Positions 1 to 12,079 of a stretch of DNA of 64,000 bases are shown in pieces; positions within the stretch are counted from its first letter, which is position 1; every line of letters begins with the position of its first letter. The position numbers and the translations under genes were made by a program. This DNA is from Gerris lacustris (Eukaryota > Arthropoda > Insecta > Hemiptera > Gerridae): assembly GCA_951217055.1 (NCBI GenBank), contig OX578276.1, positions 154,699,482 through 154,763,481 on the forward strand, given 5' to 3'. The notes under the pieces were generated by a model, which saw nothing but the letters and a program-made list of their open reading frames with translations, was not told where the DNA came from and did not search any database.

Positions 1-1044
1 CTTCTAAAGTATCACCTACACAAGCCTTTTTGCTGCTTTTAACAATAAATGGATAAATTGTTGATCTATTGCATTAATATAAATATGATAAACTAATAAA
101 AAAAGGGCTTACTTGATGATTATGATATGATGCTGGACAATATCTGTAATAAAGTTGTTGTAGTACTCTACTGCTTCTAAAGATGATGTTTCGATTTTGC
201 TTCCTCCTTTCGTGTTTTCTTGAATTGATCTGGCCACGTGCTGATCGATAGACGCGATGTTGTGCAGAAGTACCTTGAGTTCGAAGTAGATGTGCAAGCA
301 GGCACTCATGTACAAGCAGACGGCCCCTGATGTCATTCCCACGACGGCGATGGCGCAGGTCATCTCGAGGAAGGAAGGAAGAATGAATCCGAGGAAATAG
401 TCCTCGTGGTCTAGAGGCCAGTATAGCGGGATCGGTATCCCGTATAAAACACCTTCGATTTGAATCACTTCTTCGTCGAACCACAGATTTAAAAACGGAT
501 CGAGCACCATGAGGATGATACCTCCCGTCATTATAATAAATAGCACTCCCTTACTAGCCCACTTAATCGACTTTTCCCTTTGTCTGTGAAACGACATTAT
601 AACAGGATCGTAAGTGTACGAGAATCGAATTAAATCCGAATAAAAATAATGGTACGCTTTATCGACTAAGGGCTTTTTGTAGAAAAATGAATAGGTGACA
701 ACCTCAGCTAAACATATAAGAAGCATGAGGTGGGCCATACTTATCACTTCGGACAGTATGGGTAGTGCGAGATAAATTGTGTATAGATAGATTATGATGT
801 AGAAAGTAAAGATAAACATGATGCTAAAATAGAAAAGCAATGTTCCTTTGATGTTTTCTTTGGAAGTACTTCTTACGGTTCCTAAATAGTACATCATGTT
901 TCCGAATTCAGAACGTATGCCTTCACTCGCCACGGGATCGTCTTCTTTTGTAAACCAGTCTAATAGACCCATGTCTTTATCAAAACTTCTGATTCTTTTT
1001 CTGATAAAATATTGTTTCAACTTCTTTTTAACGACCTGTATCAC
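1..1044 (-). CDS. Odorant receptor, 7tm_6 family (partial, 5' end)
   Basis: Codes for the first ~310 residues of an insect odorant receptor, a ligand-gated cation channel subunit of olfactory neurons. The long exon reads 1044 down to 113 and ends at a donor GTAAGC (112-107); a second exon probably starts at 32 after the acceptor AG at 34-33 and runs off the window. Hydrophobic segments appear near residues 67-95 (TM1), 100-121 (TM2), 163-186 (TM3) and 214-245 (TM4), with the Trp/Tyr-rich loop between TM3 and TM4 usual for the family. Family members are ~380-450 aa, so about a quarter is missing. The frame opens at GTG (1044), not ATG, after an in-frame TGA four codons upstream; the first in-frame ATG is at 972, leaving ~44 residues before TM1. 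Either 972 is the start or an upstream exon joins near 1044. No disabling mutation seen. Individual receptor not identifiable. Confidence 0.8.
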
Positions 1045-1742
1045 CTCGAGTATTCAATGTCGAATAGATGATTAGGAATAGGGAATTACAAACATCGATT
1101 TTCTTAGTAATGTTTCACTTGTAGCAGATAAGAGACCTGAAATCTAATAAATAACTTATAACACTTTCACCTGTAATTCTATTGCATAGCAGAAAAAGCA
1201 TGAAAAAACAAACTTGACCGATCTAATTTAAAAATTTAACATACTTGTTACTTCAGAGCTCTACTTAATTACAGTAATTAACAAGTAACGAGCAATTAGA
1301 ACGGTTATATCTCGGAATTTTAGATTCTAAATTATTAATTATTATAAATAAATAGTGATATTGCGGCTAGACAGTTATATTTATCACTCACAAGTCATTT
1401 GTAATTCAAGATTTTTTTTTTATTTTTAGTTATGGAAACGAAAATGTCTTCCTTAAAGAAAAATATTTTAATAGTAAATTAGTAGAGAAATTATTTATAT
1501 TCACAAAATAGATTTTACTTTCTCATATAACCCTGACAGTAACACGTTGTTTTTTAGCGCCTTTGAAACACCCTAGGCTTCCAAGACCTATAAAATAGAT
1601 GAGGCAGGGGATAGGTTACTTCGCTTAATATACAAGTATTTAATGCAAAAATACAATGTTAGGAAATAATAAACATATTAAATAAAAATTATATATTTTA
1701 CAGAAATAATTAAAAATTATAAAAAATATACAAACAGAAATT
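1045..1742. other. AT-rich flank of the receptor gene, no gene seen
   Basis: Presumed 5' flank of the odorant receptor. I see no convincing ORF, repeat match to the rest of the window, or clear TATA/initiator pair. Confidence 0.4.
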
Positions 1743-3545
1743 TTACAGGTAAGTAACATTTTGGCTCGAGGGGCCTACAAAACCTTACATTTAAGCCTGT
1801 TTTTATTGTTTCGTTGGTAAAACCAAAAAAAGAAACCCTTATAGTTTCGTCTGTCCGTTCGTCCGTCACTCTGTACGGTTCCAATAACTTTTGAATCAAA
1901 AGAGATAAAGGCATAAAACTTTCTAGTATTAAAAAACGTTTTGACGCGCACACAGGAAAAATATAGCGAACTCAAAATTATCACCTGTTCAAATTCAAAA
2001 TGGCGGATAATTCACGTCACTCGAAAAAAATATTATTTTTTAAATTTTGAGTGGGGTATCAAATGAAAGGTATTGAAGAGTAGATTTCAAAAATATATAA
2101 CACTTGTGGAAAGCGTTTAATTTGCTCCATTTTATCAAAAAAACATCGAAATTTTGCGTTCCTCCTCCCCTAAAACTATATTTCCTCTGTTTCTAAAAAT
2201 ATGCAAAATGTGCCTTCTGCTGGGCCATAGAAAATATAAGAATGGCAATTCGATCTGATTAACTGGGAATCCAAGATGGCAGCTAATTGCTGTCACGAGA
2301 AAAAAAAAATGTTTTTTAAAATTTGAGTGAGGTATCAAATGAAAGGTATTGAAGAGTAGATTTTAAATAGTTATTTATGTAACTAGGCAGCAAAATGGAA
2401 TTTTACTGACGAGTGATTAGATTAGCCTCCGAGCCGAAGGCGAGGACAGGCTATGACAATTAACTGCCGAGGCGAAGCCGAGGCAGGTAATTTATCTATT
2501 TGACTGCCGAGGCGAAGCCGAGGCAGGCAATGAATAAACGAGGCAGAAATGTTTCCTTTGCTGCCTTGTTGCATACAATATTTTATCTACTTGCGGAAGA
2601 AAAATGAAGCTGCTAAAATGTTATCTTTATTATTATAACGTAGTTAATAACTATGTGTCCTATTAATAAAGATATAATAACATATGTATTAACTAAAATT
2701 AATGTTCAAATAAGAAACTTGGGAATAATAACAATAAGTGAAAAACAAACTCAATCTATAACAACAAAATACAAAACACACGTTTATAACACACATAACT
2801 TCTGAATGAATAATGCACGCAATATAAAATATTTATTTATATTTTTACTAAAAAATTAATAAAAGTGTTAAAGATATCTTCTATTGCTTAAAAGAAAAGA
2901 AGTAACTAGGATAAATCAAGAAAAGTAGCTAGTTTAATCTAGAAAGATTTCAATAATAAATATAATATGGATGTTCAATGTTTACATGACGCTACAGTAT
3001 AGTGAGTGACTCTACTGTTTTTTTTAATTAAAGATCTACTAATCATTGAACTTATTTAACAGAATTAACAAATATAAACAAATTATTTTATTATTAAAAC
3101 GTTTATTTATTATTAAATATTACTTATTTAACTATAATATATAATGTTATAAGATAGAGATAATAGTATAAACTGTTCTTGCCAAAATAAGAGGTTATGA
3201 CACGCAGTGGTAAACCCTGTTACTTTCTCTGCCTAGGCAGGGAAATATTTCCCTGCCTAGGCAGAGAAAGTATTTTCCTGACTGTTTTAACTACTTTCCT
3301 GCCTGTTTTTAATATTTTAATGACAAATCAGGGAAATAGTACTTTCCAGCCTAAAAACAGTTAAGTAATGTTTAATTTTGCTGCCGCGAGTAGATAAAAT
3401 ATATAACACTCTTAGAAAGCGTTTAATTTTCTACGACATTTTGTCAAAAAACAAAAAAATCTTCCCCCCCCCCCTTACTAATTTCATTTTTACACCACCA
3501 ACAAAACCCTTTTTACGAGAGACTTCACGCACTACCAATTTTTTT
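1743..3545 (-). repeat. Interspersed repeat family A, copy 1 (split by insertion)
   Basis: A noncoding repeat seen again at 11400-11690, 17640-17990, 21045-21890 and 27050-27270. Its marks are a GTTTCGTTGGTAAAACC head followed by a Ctg/Cgtc-rich stretch, 'CAAAATGGCGGATAAT', and 'GAGTAGATTnCAAAAATATA'. The unit after GAGTAGAT is interrupted at 2361 and resumes at 3388, so a ~1 kb element landed inside it. Non-autonomous; class unknown. Strand assignment is arbitrary. Confidence 0.6.
2362..3387. mobile_element. ~1 kb insertion inside repeat A, 8-bp target duplication
   Basis: GAGTAGAT stands at 2354-2361 and again at 3388-3395, exactly where repeat A is broken and continues. Inside the ends, GGCAGCAAAAT (near 2386) is inverted as ATTTTGCTGCC (near 3376). 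An 8-bp duplication is what hAT elements make. Internal palindromic clusters (CCGAGGCGAAGCCGAGG at ~2465-2525; CTGCCTAGGCAG at ~3229 and ~3253) look like MITE content. No coding region. The left edge is uncertain because the first ~24 nt resemble repeat A. Confidence 0.5.
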
Positions 3546-3648
3546 TTTTTTTTTAGTTTTTTGTAAAATACTGACGTTGCAATATGTGTAGATCCGAATT
3601 GAGGGACATTGTTTTCATGACAAAATTTTTGAGGAATACCAGAATAGA

Positions 3649-4821
3649 TAGTCCAGTCGACAAGTACATTTTACTTTGCAAAAGGTCATAAAAACTTTTT
3701 TCTTTTTTTTTTATTGTAAGTACCTAGACATTAGTTAAAACCCCAAGTTTTCGACCTCCTAGACCCTGTGCTAACCCAGAAGGGGGCCAAAATACGCGAA
3801 ATTTTAGTGTTTCTTCTAGTTTTTTCTTTATAACTCTTTACCTATATGTCCTGAAAAAAAGTGATCGTATCTTTCTTGTAGAGCACTAAATTTGCAACAG
3901 TTTTTATACACCACATTTTTTCCTAAAACCTATACTTTCCTAAATATAGAGCTTCAAAGATGCAATATTTTTTTGAAAAAATCAAAAATAACATCTTTTC
4001 TGAGGACGAAAGGGGTCTATTTGTGTTATCCCACCCCTCCCAGTTAGATATTTTGGGTATATTCTACTAGGTTAGTGGTAAATTTGTACTTCCATAGGTA
4101 GGATATACCCATAAAAAAACTGTGTGGGGGAGGGATAACAAACATAGAACAATGTACCCCTTTCGTCCTAAGAAAAGATGTTATTTTTGATATTTTCAAA
4201 AAAATATTGCATCTTTGAAGCTCTATATTTCGGAAAATATAGGTTTTAGAAAAAAAAAGTGAAATATAAAAATTGGTCCAAATTTAGTGCTTACAAGAAA
4301 GGATGAACAAAAAAAACCCGAAAATTTAGTTTATTGTTGGTTAGTTGTGGTTAGTATTGGTTACTAGTGGTTAGTAGTTGTGGTTAGTGGTGGTTATTTG
4401 TACTTCCATAGGTAGAATATACCCAAAATATCTAACAGGGAGGGGTGGGATATCACAAATAGACCCCTTTCGTCTTCAGAAAAGATGTTATTTTTGATTT
4501 TTTCAAAACAATATTGCACCTTTTAAGCTCTACATTTCGGAAAGTATAAGGTTTAGGAAAAAATGTGGTATATAAAAACTTGCAAATTTAGTGCTCTACA
4601 AGGAAGATACGATCACTTTTCTTCAGGACATATAGGTAAAGAGTTATAAAGAAAAACTAAAATTTCGCGTATTTTGGCCCGCCTCTGGGTTAGCACAGGG
4701 TCTAGGAGGTCGAAAACTTGGGTTTTTAACTAATGTCTAGGTACATACAATAAAAAAAAAAAAAGTTTTTATGACCTTTTGTAAGGTAGACCCTTATTTT
4801 TAATACCTGTCGACTGGACTA
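3649..4821. mobile_element. Foldback element with ~400-bp inverted arms
   Basis: The end TAGTCCAGTCGACA at 3649 is inverted as TGTCGACTGGACTA at 4808-4821, and similarity continues inward for about 400 bp (e.g. 'CGACCTCCTAGACCCTGTGC' near 3751 is inverted near 4700). The middle (~4090-4310) holds a third, partial arm. No ORF. A non-autonomous foldback/MITE-like DNA element; TA may be its target duplication. Confidence 0.65.
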
Positions 4822-5078
4822 AGAGTTGTTGACCTTGAAAAATTAAAATGGACGAATAGGAGGGGGGATTGAAGCAGCTTAAGTGCTTCATCATGATGCA
4901 AAATTTCTATTTTGAGATTTGATGGATTTACATGTTTTGAGGTTCCCTGAGTCCAAATAAGTGGTTTTTAAAAATGTCTGTTTGTCTGTCGTCTGTGCAG
5001 ACGCCTGGAGCCAAAACTACTGGGCCGATTTTGACGAAATTTGGCATATATGTTCATAACAATCATACCCTGAAGCGA

Positions 5079-6769
5079 AGGCAAGTTCCTAGAAACATGC
5101 TGCGAAAGGATGCAACTTGCTTGTAGAATTATTGAAGGATGGTGTAAAGACGTCGGACTTTCAGTCAATCCATCCAAGACAGAGCTGATGGTCTTTACCA
5201 GAAAAAGGAAAATAGTGAGTTTTAAGGCCCCTAAAATATTTGGCCAAGAGCTCAGTTTGGCAAAAGAGGTTAAATACCTAGGTGTTACCTTCGACCCAAA
5301 AATGGCTTGGAGGACACATATAGAGAAGGTAATAGGTAAGGCTACAATGATGTTCTGGCAACTGAGGCGAGCAGTGGGGAATAGATGGGGATTATCCCCC
5401 AAAATTCTCAAATGGCTGTATACAGAGGTTATCAGACCGAGGATCCAATATGGGGCTCTGGTCTGGTGGCCAAGGATAAGGGCAGCCAGCTCGGCGAAGA
5501 GGCTTGACAAAGTTCAGAGGTTAGCTAGCAGAGGCATAACAGGTGTGATGAGGACGACACCTACAGCCGCCTTAGAGGCTCTAGTAGGTATCCCTCCACT
5601 AAAGATATGGATTGAAGGAGTGGCCATTGCATCATTTGTCAGGCTCAGAGACAACGGGCAATGGCTAGGGAAAGGAATCCTAACCGGACACTTGGAAATC
5701 GAAAGGGCGGCTGAGTCAAAGATTCCTTTTACCTCGATCAGAGTGTCAGGGAGGGAACATCAGTTAAAACTTAAGAGGAAATATAAGGTAGACATACCAT
5801 CAAGAGCCAGATGGGAACAAGGAGAGATAAAATTCGATAAGGAGACTCTGGTGGCATACACGGATGGCTCGAAGAATGAAGCCGGAATGTCGGGTGCGGG
5901 ACTGTTCTTGGAAAAGTCCGGCACCCAAGAGAGATTCCCGTTAGGCACACTCACCACCGTTTTTCAGGCGGAGATCTACGCCATCCTAGAGGTGGTAAGG
6001 CAGCCTGAGGTGGTGGAGGCAACAGCTAAATCTATAGCTATATGCTCGGATAGCCAAGCGGCACTACATGCTCTCGATGCCCCTAGTGCAACCTCTGCAC
6101 TGGTTAGGGAGTGTCGGGAGACACTAGAGCTGGGATCCCAGGGAATGAGAAAGCAGATGAGGTGGCAAAAATAGGAGCCTCCATTCCTTTCTGTGGACCG
6201 GAACCCGCAGTTGACTGGTCGAGAGGTCAAGTCAAAGCAGCCATTAAGAGCTGGGTATGGGAGGAAGCAGATAAGGAATGGTTAAGCACAGAGGGATGCA
6301 GGCAGGCTAAAATGTTACTGCCAAAGATAAATAAAAGGAAAACCAGATGGCTGCTAGGACTGAGCAGGACCAACCTGAGAAATCTGGTCGGAGTGCTAAC
6401 TGCACACTGTATGGCTCGTCATGGCCAGATGGCTCAGAAGACATCTGGCACTACTAAAAGTAGAAGAGGACCCCACATGTCCAGTTTGTGGTGAGGAGGA
6501 GGAAACAGCTTACCATTTTCTGGGAGTATGTGAAGGATATGGGAGATTAAGCTTTCATATCTTAGGGAACGGAGGAATTAGGGAGGAGGAACTTAGGAGG
6601 AAAAACTCTTAAGTGGCAAGATATCCTCTCTTTTATAATCCAAACTAAAAGGTTTGAGGATGAGGTGGAGGTGGTTTGAGGGGTGTGGGTTCGTCTGGGG
6701 TTGGCAAAAAGGACCCAAAGATGGTCTGTTTGCCAGGCAAGGCCTCCCTGCCCTTACTACTACTACTAC
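5079..6769 (+). mobile_element. 5'-truncated LINE with RNase H (I/R1/Loa-like)
   Basis: A non-LTR retrotransposon remnant inside repeat B. Its bounds are fixed by a 13-bp target duplication, TACCCTGAAGCGA, at 5066-5078 and 6770-6782. The 3' end is a (TAC)n tail (6755-6770) rather than poly(A), as in some I/R1-group elements. Only the 3' third remains: the end of the reverse transcriptase, RNase H and a terminal zinc knuckle. Confidence 0.85.
5110..6612 (+). pseudogene. LINE reverse transcriptase C-terminus plus RNase H, frameshifted
   Basis: The first frame (5110-6174) begins after the RT active site, with 'KYLGVTFDPKMAW' (~residues 55-67), the thumb region usual in LINE ORF2. RNase H follows: YTDGSK (~5857), an AEIYAI Glu and SDSQAAL Asp. 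The frame then breaks near 6110: the expected 'GIPGNEKADEVAK' RNase H tail is in another frame (6111-6494), and a CPVCGEEEETAYHFLGVC zinc knuckle is in a third (6421-6612). At least two frameshifts plus 5' truncation make it nonfunctional. The ATG at 5110 is an internal Met, not a real start. Confidence 0.85.
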
Positions 6770-7349
6770 TACCCTGAAGCGATATCAAAAATTAATTTTA
6801 GCTCCAAATTTGGGGGCGCTATCCTCCAAAAACTCTGAATAAAACGTGAAAAAAATTATTTCTCAAAAACGGTTCTGATTAAAAAATTCTAAAATGTAGT
6901 CCATTTAAATACGAATCTAACTATATAAGCCGTTTTCCCGGAAAAAGGTAGTTCCTGAGAAAATAGCGTAAAACGCGGACGGAGAGAGTCCGGGTTCGAT
7001 TCTCCTCTCAGGAAAGTTATTTTTATGATAAATTTTGATAAAATGTTCAATATTAATTAAATGTACATACGAAAACTAATAAAGAGAAAATATTGGGCAA
7101 AGTAATTATGAACTCGTATATGAGAAAGTTTTTCTGAGTTATCTCGGACCGATTTCTTTATAGATATATTTATATCTGGTTGTGCTTGGTTTATAGCTCG
7201 CATGAATAGAAATAATTGTGGTTTATTCTGAAAATTTTATTATGGTGAATACATATCATCAAGACGGACCAGATTAGTCTCCACGCGTTTGCTTAGACTC
7301 CAGACCACGCAATACAAACTGTAAGATGGTGTGTTAAGGAGATTAAAAA

Positions 7350-7735
7350 GTCGGTTCGAGACAACTCAGACAAACTTTCTCACATACGAGTTCATAATTA
7401 CTTAGCCCAGTGTTTTCCATTTATTAGTTTTCGTAAGTACATTCAATTAGTATTGAAAATTTTATCAAAATAACTTCTCCTGGGCGGGGAATCGAACCCG
7501 GGCTCTCTCCGTCCGAGTTTTAAGAGATTTTTTCAGGAACTATATTTTTACCATGAAAACGGCTTATATTGTAAGATTCGTATTTAAATAGACTTCATTT
7601 TAGAATTATTTTTTAATCAAAATCGTTAAAACCGATTTCGATAAATTTCATCAAATTCGGCTAAGTAGATTCGGCTTCAGGCGTCTGCACAGACGAGAGA
7701 CAGATAGACAAAGGAGTGCAGACTATCATATTTCT
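7350..7735 (-). repeat. Repeat family B, copy 2 (partial, inverted)
   Basis: Runs from the GAGACAACTCAGACAAACTT end to the 'GGCGTCTGCACAGACGAGAG' block, opposite in orientation to copy 1. The T-arm-like 'GAATCGAACCCGGGC' is at ~7489-7503. The inner half of the unit is deleted. Confidence 0.6.
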
Positions 7736-7852
7736 TTGGTTTGTTAGAGTTTTCGGCCACGGAGAGCGCGATATCAAATGTCAAGGTCAGCAATAAAATA
7801 AAGTCTAGGAGCAGGTAAATAAAGGAGGAGATGGCTGGTAGACTCTTAGTTT

Positions 7853-9442
7853 ATGCGTGTAGTCAAAACTGTCAACATGTCCTCCTGCCAAAAGTACAAT
7901 GTTTCCGAGCTAGTGGGTAGCAGGATCAAGCCGACCAAAGAACGATTCTGGCTGTGGTTGCTCTTGGAGAACTTGGATAATAACAACCTAATTACCGATA
8001 TAGGTGACATAAATTATATACAAGGAGAAGTGTTGCTATCCAGAGTTAAAGCCACTTACACCGCTAACAGACCAGTTTTGTGACAGTCTAATGATAGTAA
8101 AAATTACCGATATTACAGACTGCGAAGGAGATGTCAAGAGAATTGTAAAGAAAGATATTTGTGGTTTCTTTAATAGTTATCTCCGGATGAAAATTTTCTG
8201 CATTTGTCTCCGCCAGACATGGAGTAAAAGCCAAACTACCTATTCTCCTACAAAGCGAGACTAACATGGCAGAAAGAATCCGAAACGTTATTGGAAGAGA
8301 CACACTGGAAAATATTTATAAGAAGTTTAGAAATCCCGTACAAAGTGGAGTTGGCGCATGTCAAATTAGAAACTTCATTACAAGTATTGCCCGTCACATT
8401 AATGAATCTACAAGACCACAACTTCTATCTAATGGACTTAGATATAACCCAAGATTTTGTTGGAGTTTTTAACAAGAGAGAAATTTGCGAGTATTTAACC
8501 AGCAATTGTGACTTTCTTTACCAAGGCGGAGAGTACGATGAATTTAAAAGTACAATAGTTAAAAACGATAACACTGTAGGTATCGACTGCATAACATGGA
8601 TAACACCAAATGGCGCAAGAGTCAAGATCTACAACAAATTTGTATGCCAGGTTACGAGTCCAGGAGTCAATGAACTGATAGGCAACCATATTGTAGACTT
8701 TGTAAGCTTCCCCGATTCGAGGTTAAACAGACTCTTGACTTCTCTGGCTAAGGAGCATGGTATTACGAGACTGGAGGCAACAATATACAACAGGTACAAC
8801 AACACCCAATCTCTAAACTTTTTTTTTTTAGCGGAAAACAAGTTGAATTTGCTAGATGCTCCATTTTTCTCCGTCTCCATCCCAGCTGCTGCCTTGTATT
8901 TAACAATCTTTTACAGTACGAGTACTGGGGAAACAGGAATACGAGAAAGTTGACAGGAGTACAAGTTACATTTCCGAACAACCCCGACCATCGACACGAG
9001 TTAATTAATTACACCTTATCTGCGTCCAGTTTTAACTTTTTACCGGTAATTATATGGAGATTGTAGAAGATGTAACCGATAATGGTATTGTAAGAGTAAT
9101 GCATAAGTGCTACATTAAGGATGGTGGTGAGACCTTCTTCTCCAAATCAGCGAGCCGGTTTTATACACTACCCAAAGACGTAAGTCTTGAAAACTGTGGA
9201 TTGGTTTCCTCGAAAAATATAATACCCCAAGTATTACGAAAAAGATCAAAAATAACCAACAAATCGTTGCCTTGCACAAAAAAGATATTGAACCCTTGTC
9301 TACCGTCTACCTAGCATGTGCGAAGAAACGTAAGTTAGAGCTGGAGGAAGTGGATTTAAAAAGAAGAAAGTCGGAGTTCTTGGAAAATTCAACTTCTATA
9401 AAGGAAAATACAAAGAGCTGCAGGAGAAGGAGAAGATGATTA
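7853..9442 (+). pseudogene. Decayed ~500-residue protein of unknown family
   Basis: Successive reading frames give convincing protein in short runs, switching frame near 8075, 8170, 8900, 9050 and 9255, with an in-frame TAA near 8227, so this is one gene broken by indels. The longest intact run (8291-8953) holds MDLDITQDF, then VKIYNKF, then GITRLEATIY. That order (Asp-rich strand, IYNK, RLE) recalls rolling-circle initiators of the phage gpII/plasmid Rep kind, but I cannot prove homology. The C-terminus (9255-9442) is highly charged, Lys/Arg-rich and coiled-coil-like, ending in an Arg run before TGA. Base composition is visibly less AT-biased than the flanks. No lipocalin or LINE motif. It could be an endogenous viral or mobile replication gene, or a decayed host gene. 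Confidence 0.5.
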
Positions 9443-9476
9443 AATAAAACTAAGGACCGCTTAACACTCAGATATT

Positions 9477-9635
9477 ATGTCGGAAAAGCGACAGATGACA
9501 TTTTTACGTTTGTGGGAATTTAAAGTTCAGGTCTGCGGCAGGCCAAATTGGAGGGTGAGGAATGACATATCCAGACGGCGGGACAGATCTTTTGAAAATC
9601 CCCTACGTGTCTGTCTACCTATTCACATCGTCTAA
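9477..9635 (+). CDS. Small basic ORF behind the decayed gene (52 aa)
   Basis: ATG at 9477 opens 52 codons (MSEKRQMTFLRLWEF...) to TAA at 9633. It is Arg-rich in its second half (RRRDR) and has no visible signal peptide or membrane segment. It starts only 35 nt after the upstream unit's stop, a compact spacing unlike the rest of the window. Chance is possible at this length; I do not recognise it. Confidence 0.25.
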   Translation: MSEKRQMTFLRLWEFKVQVCGRPNWRVRNDISRRRDRSFENPLRVCLPIHIV

Positions 9636-9980
9636 AGTACAATTAAAACAGGCATGTAAAATTTCAACCAGACACAAGCAAAAGTATTTGTGTAGTAAAG
9701 TAATATATTTTATAATATTTTAAATGCAGTAATATGCCGGCGGAGTCTGAGAGAACAGTCGTGTTCCATCACTACAACCATCTGCTTTAACTATTAAGTC
9801 ATCATGATAAACTTTTTTCTCAGTATTTAATACATTTATTGCAAGACGCTTCCTTCAATGATAAAACAAATGTTTTTCATTTCATTTTGCCTTAATTCCG
9901 CTAAGAACAAATCGTTAGTTTCTTTTAATTTTGTCTCTTATTTAACTCCGCTATGTATTAGTAGTATTTATTGAAAAGCG

Positions 9981-10243
9981 TAAGGAACTTGGTTCCTACC
10001 GGGTGTCCTGCGACTCCACGGGTATTTTTTTGCGTTTCTTTCAGAGATATAGTTGATATTGGTTGTAGCACCCCTACATTTTTTTCTCAGTTTCATCGCG
10101 GGGTATGAATTTTCTGAACAGGTATGCAAAATTTCATCGAAATCGTCCCAGCAGACTAGGCTCCACGCGTCTGCACAAACGAGAGACAAAAGAAAAAAAT
10201 ACGTGTGGTGTCGCGGGACACCCGGTAGGAACGAAGTTCCTTA
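9981..10243. mobile_element. 263-bp TIR element with ~50-bp inverted ends
   Basis: TAAGGAACTTGGTTCCTACC (9981) is inverted at the right end (to 10243), with about 50 bp of imperfect terminal inverted repeat. The centre is a fragment of repeat B ('CTCCACGCGTCTGCACA'), so this MITE either captured B sequence or formed from two inserts. The TIR itself contains GGAAC/GTTCC palindromes. No ORF. Confidence 0.6.
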
Positions 10244-10429
10244 CATGTTTCATTAAATATAAATTATAAAATCACACTGCTAAGTACGTATACATTGCTA
10301 ACTACTAACTACTTAGAACTAGAGACAAAATTAAAAGTGACGAACTGTTTGTACCTAGCAAGAGTTAAGGAATAATTAAAAGAAAATCATTATTGTATCA
10401 TTTCAGCAAGCGTCTTAAACGTTTGGGTC

Positions 10430-10930
10430 CACTTTAATAAATCTTTATCACTTCATAACAGTGTCGGTGTTCGTTTTACTAAATAAAAATATTTAAAAAT
10501 GTTGTTTGTCTCATTAAATAGATGAAGTTAGAATTTTTTCTTGGATTAAATACGCAGTATTATAATAATATACCTAATATATTGAAATAAGCGTCAGCAC
10601 AGATCTATTTTACTTTTAACAAGACCGTGATAGTATATTATATTTTCGATAGTTACAAAACCAAGTGACATTTTGACATATAACAAAAATAAATAAGTCA
10701 AGTAACAGGCTTCCATAATAACATTTTTCCCGTCTTTTTGAAGCTTACGATTACGCGAGCGATGCGCGTGAACGCTTGGGCGGATAACGTTTTCCAACGA
10801 ACTCAGCCTCGGCATTGGTAAAATGAACATGTTGGTACACATGTTCATTTTACCAACTCATCTAACTCGGTGAGCTTTTACTCAAGTTATCGTCATCGGT
10901 GACGGTTATTTTGTGACGGTGATTTTAGTC
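10430..10930. repeat. Repeat family H fragment and a short hairpin
   Basis: Similar to 32230-32660 ('TACGCGAGCG..GCGCGTGAACGC', 'AACGAACTC', 'GCATTGGTAAAAT'). Related pieces with 'GGAACCAAAAATGTTCC' and 'GCTTCCGTTACC' lie at ~22500, ~36290-36440 and ~41510. Within it 10815-10856 is a near-perfect 42-nt palindrome centred on TTGGTACACA. Noncoding. Confidence 0.5.
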
Positions 10931-11228
10931 GTTATTTTTTTGGATTCACTCCCGGGCTCCAGAACGTGCCATAAGGAACTTCGTTCCAAAAAGACCTGTA
11001 AAGATGTTAAGTGTTAAAGAGTAAAAACCAAAATTAAGACTTGCTCTGCATTGCTAATTGAATACTCAGCTGTAGGGTAAAAAATGTTTCTCCTCATTGA
11101 GATTGGAACAAGATAATATGTTTGATTTGAGAAAGTAATTCCACCTGAGAGCGTATATCTCTCTTAGTCACGCAGATTTTTTTTTATAAATCATTTAATT
11201 ATAATGAAATGGTAATATCAAAATGTGT

Positions 11229-11309
11229 TCAAGGTCACAACCTTGATGATACTGAAGAAAAACAATTTCCCTGATATTAGTCTATACACCGTCAGTTCAC
11301 TGTGCAAAT
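11229..11309 (+). promoter_or_regulatory. L1 promoter, initiator and 16-nt first exon
   Basis: TCAGT at 11292-11296 matches the arthropod initiator; taking its A (11294) as +1, a 16-nt exon ends at 11309 before the donor GTAAGT. The same arrangement and length recur before L2 and L3. At -65 to -57 stands TCAAGGTCA, the extended half-site bound by FTZ-F1-type nuclear receptors. No TATA box at -30. The intron then runs to the start-codon exon at ~12615. Confidence 0.5.
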
Positions 11310-11399
11310 GTAAGTTTTCCTCGTGTCTACTTATTTAATATATTTATATATATATATATATATATTTTTTTTATTATTACTCACATTTCATTATCTTTT

Positions 11400-12010
<611 letters not shown>

Positions 12011-12079
12011 AACCTACTCGTAAGGAGCTTTCATTTCATACCACACTCGAAGTTTTAAAAAATATTTTTTTTGTCTTAC

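Larger units (their letters stand above)
4897..7158 (+). repeat. Repeat family B, copy 1, split by a LINE
   Basis: Family B is ~620 bp when whole (see 13236-13856). Hallmarks in order: GAGAAAGTATTGTGATGGCG, 'GTCTGTGCAGACGCCTGGAG', 'TTTGGGGGCGCTA', and a tRNA-T-arm-like GGGTTCGATTC (here ~6990), ending TATGAGAAAGTTT. This copy is intact except for the LINE inserted at 5079-6769. Confidence 0.65.

Noticed and set aside
4968..5510. 180-codon - strand ORF
   Set aside because: Antisense shadow of the LINE reverse transcriptase.
8266..8472. Alternative 68-codon frame over the decayed gene
   Set aside because: Overlaps the frame that continues into the long 8291-8953 run; only one can be real and the other connects better downstream.
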